This document shows positions 63,893 through 64,000 of a stretch of 64,000 nucleotides of DNA, piece by piece (position 1 is the first letter of the stretch; each line of letters starts with the position of its first letter). A model generated the notes under the pieces. It was given only the letters and a program-made list of their open reading frames with translations. It did no database searches and was not told the DNA's origin. Position numbers and translations under genes: made by a program. Source of the DNA: Nocardioides sp. BGMRC 2183 (GTDB lineage Bacteria > Actinomycetota > Actinomycetes > Propionibacteriales > Nocardioidaceae); contig VSSA01000013.1 in NCBI GenBank assembly GCA_008123405.1, positions 59,228 through 123,227 on the forward strand, written 5' to 3'.

Positions 63893-64000
63893 TCAGCGGG
63901 GGTCGGTGAGGATCGGGGTGGCTTCGATGGCGTGGAGGTTGGTGGGGGTGCCGGTGACGGTGTGGGTGCCGGGGATTTGTTGCCAGGGGCCGTTGCCGAC
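63893..64000 (-). CDS. C-terminal end of an unidentified minus-strand gene
   Basis: Reading leftward from the right edge, 35 codons and a TGA give a segment beginning VGNGPWQQIPGTHTVTGTPT and ending ATPILTDPR, with almost exclusively C in third positions. CAA and GAA, rather than CAG and GAG, are used for Gln and Glu, which differs from neighbouring genes. The family is not recognisable from this fragment. Confidence 0.6.
   Translation of the reverse strand, partial: VGNGPWQQIPGTHTVTGTPTNLHAIEATPILTDPR

Overview
The window is a contiguous, very GC-rich actinobacterial chromosome segment, most likely from a Nocardioides-like member of the Propionibacteriales. The evidence is strong GC bias at third codon positions, frequent GTG starts, a division and cell-wall cluster in actinobacterial order, DivIVA/Wag31 next to SepF and YggT, a PriA-type HisA, and the mycobacterial-style neighbourhood class II DAHP synthase / Ser-Thr kinase / Rv2175c-like regulator / polyprenyl synthase. 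The genus assignment is inference. I see no rRNA, tRNA, CRISPR array, insertion sequence or prophage.

Left part (1-16 kb): the end of a class II DAHP synthase, threonine aldolase, a zinc-ribbon membrane protein, a second (AroF-type) DAHP synthase behind a Tyr-Trp-Phe leader peptide and attenuator hairpin, an EamA exporter, endonuclease IV, a PASTA kinase with its Rv2175c-like partner, polyprenyl synthase divergent from MetF, an FAD oxidoreductase and a YbaK-like deacylase. An SOS-boxed HEPN / methyltransferase / DinB operon and a DUF3040 protein follow.

Middle part (16-43.6 kb): a leftward MoxR / DUF58 / transglutaminase operon faces the rightward dcw cluster: mraZ, a structured leader RNA, a small membrane ORF, rsmH, ftsL, ftsI, murE, murF, mraY, murD, ftsW, murG, murC, ftsQ, ftsZ, pgeF, yggS, sepF, yggT, wag31. 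Most genes overlap by 4 nt (ATGA or GTGA). GTGG repeat arrays resembling MraZ operators lie on both sides of the gap between the two operons. A lysine/alanine/proline-repeat DksA-like protein, lspA, an RluD-type pseudouridine synthase and a GNAT enzyme follow.

Right part (43.6-64 kb): dnaE, a second YbaK-like deacylase, a Lon-N-domain protein and hisDCBH-priA-hisF without hisI, then an accessory block. That block holds an MTA-phosphorylase-like enzyme, a zinc-insert sugar epimerase, a polytopic membrane protein, GT2 and DUF2064 transferases, a methyltransferase, a fused cytochrome b / molybdopterin oxidoreductase and a two-component system. The substrate of this block is unknown, and it is the best candidate for an undescribed system here.

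A recurring regulatory theme is a TANNNT -10 box placed 6-8 nt before the start codon of about eleven genes, which predicts leaderless transcripts. Assignments rest on motif and family recognition by eye; no database search was run.
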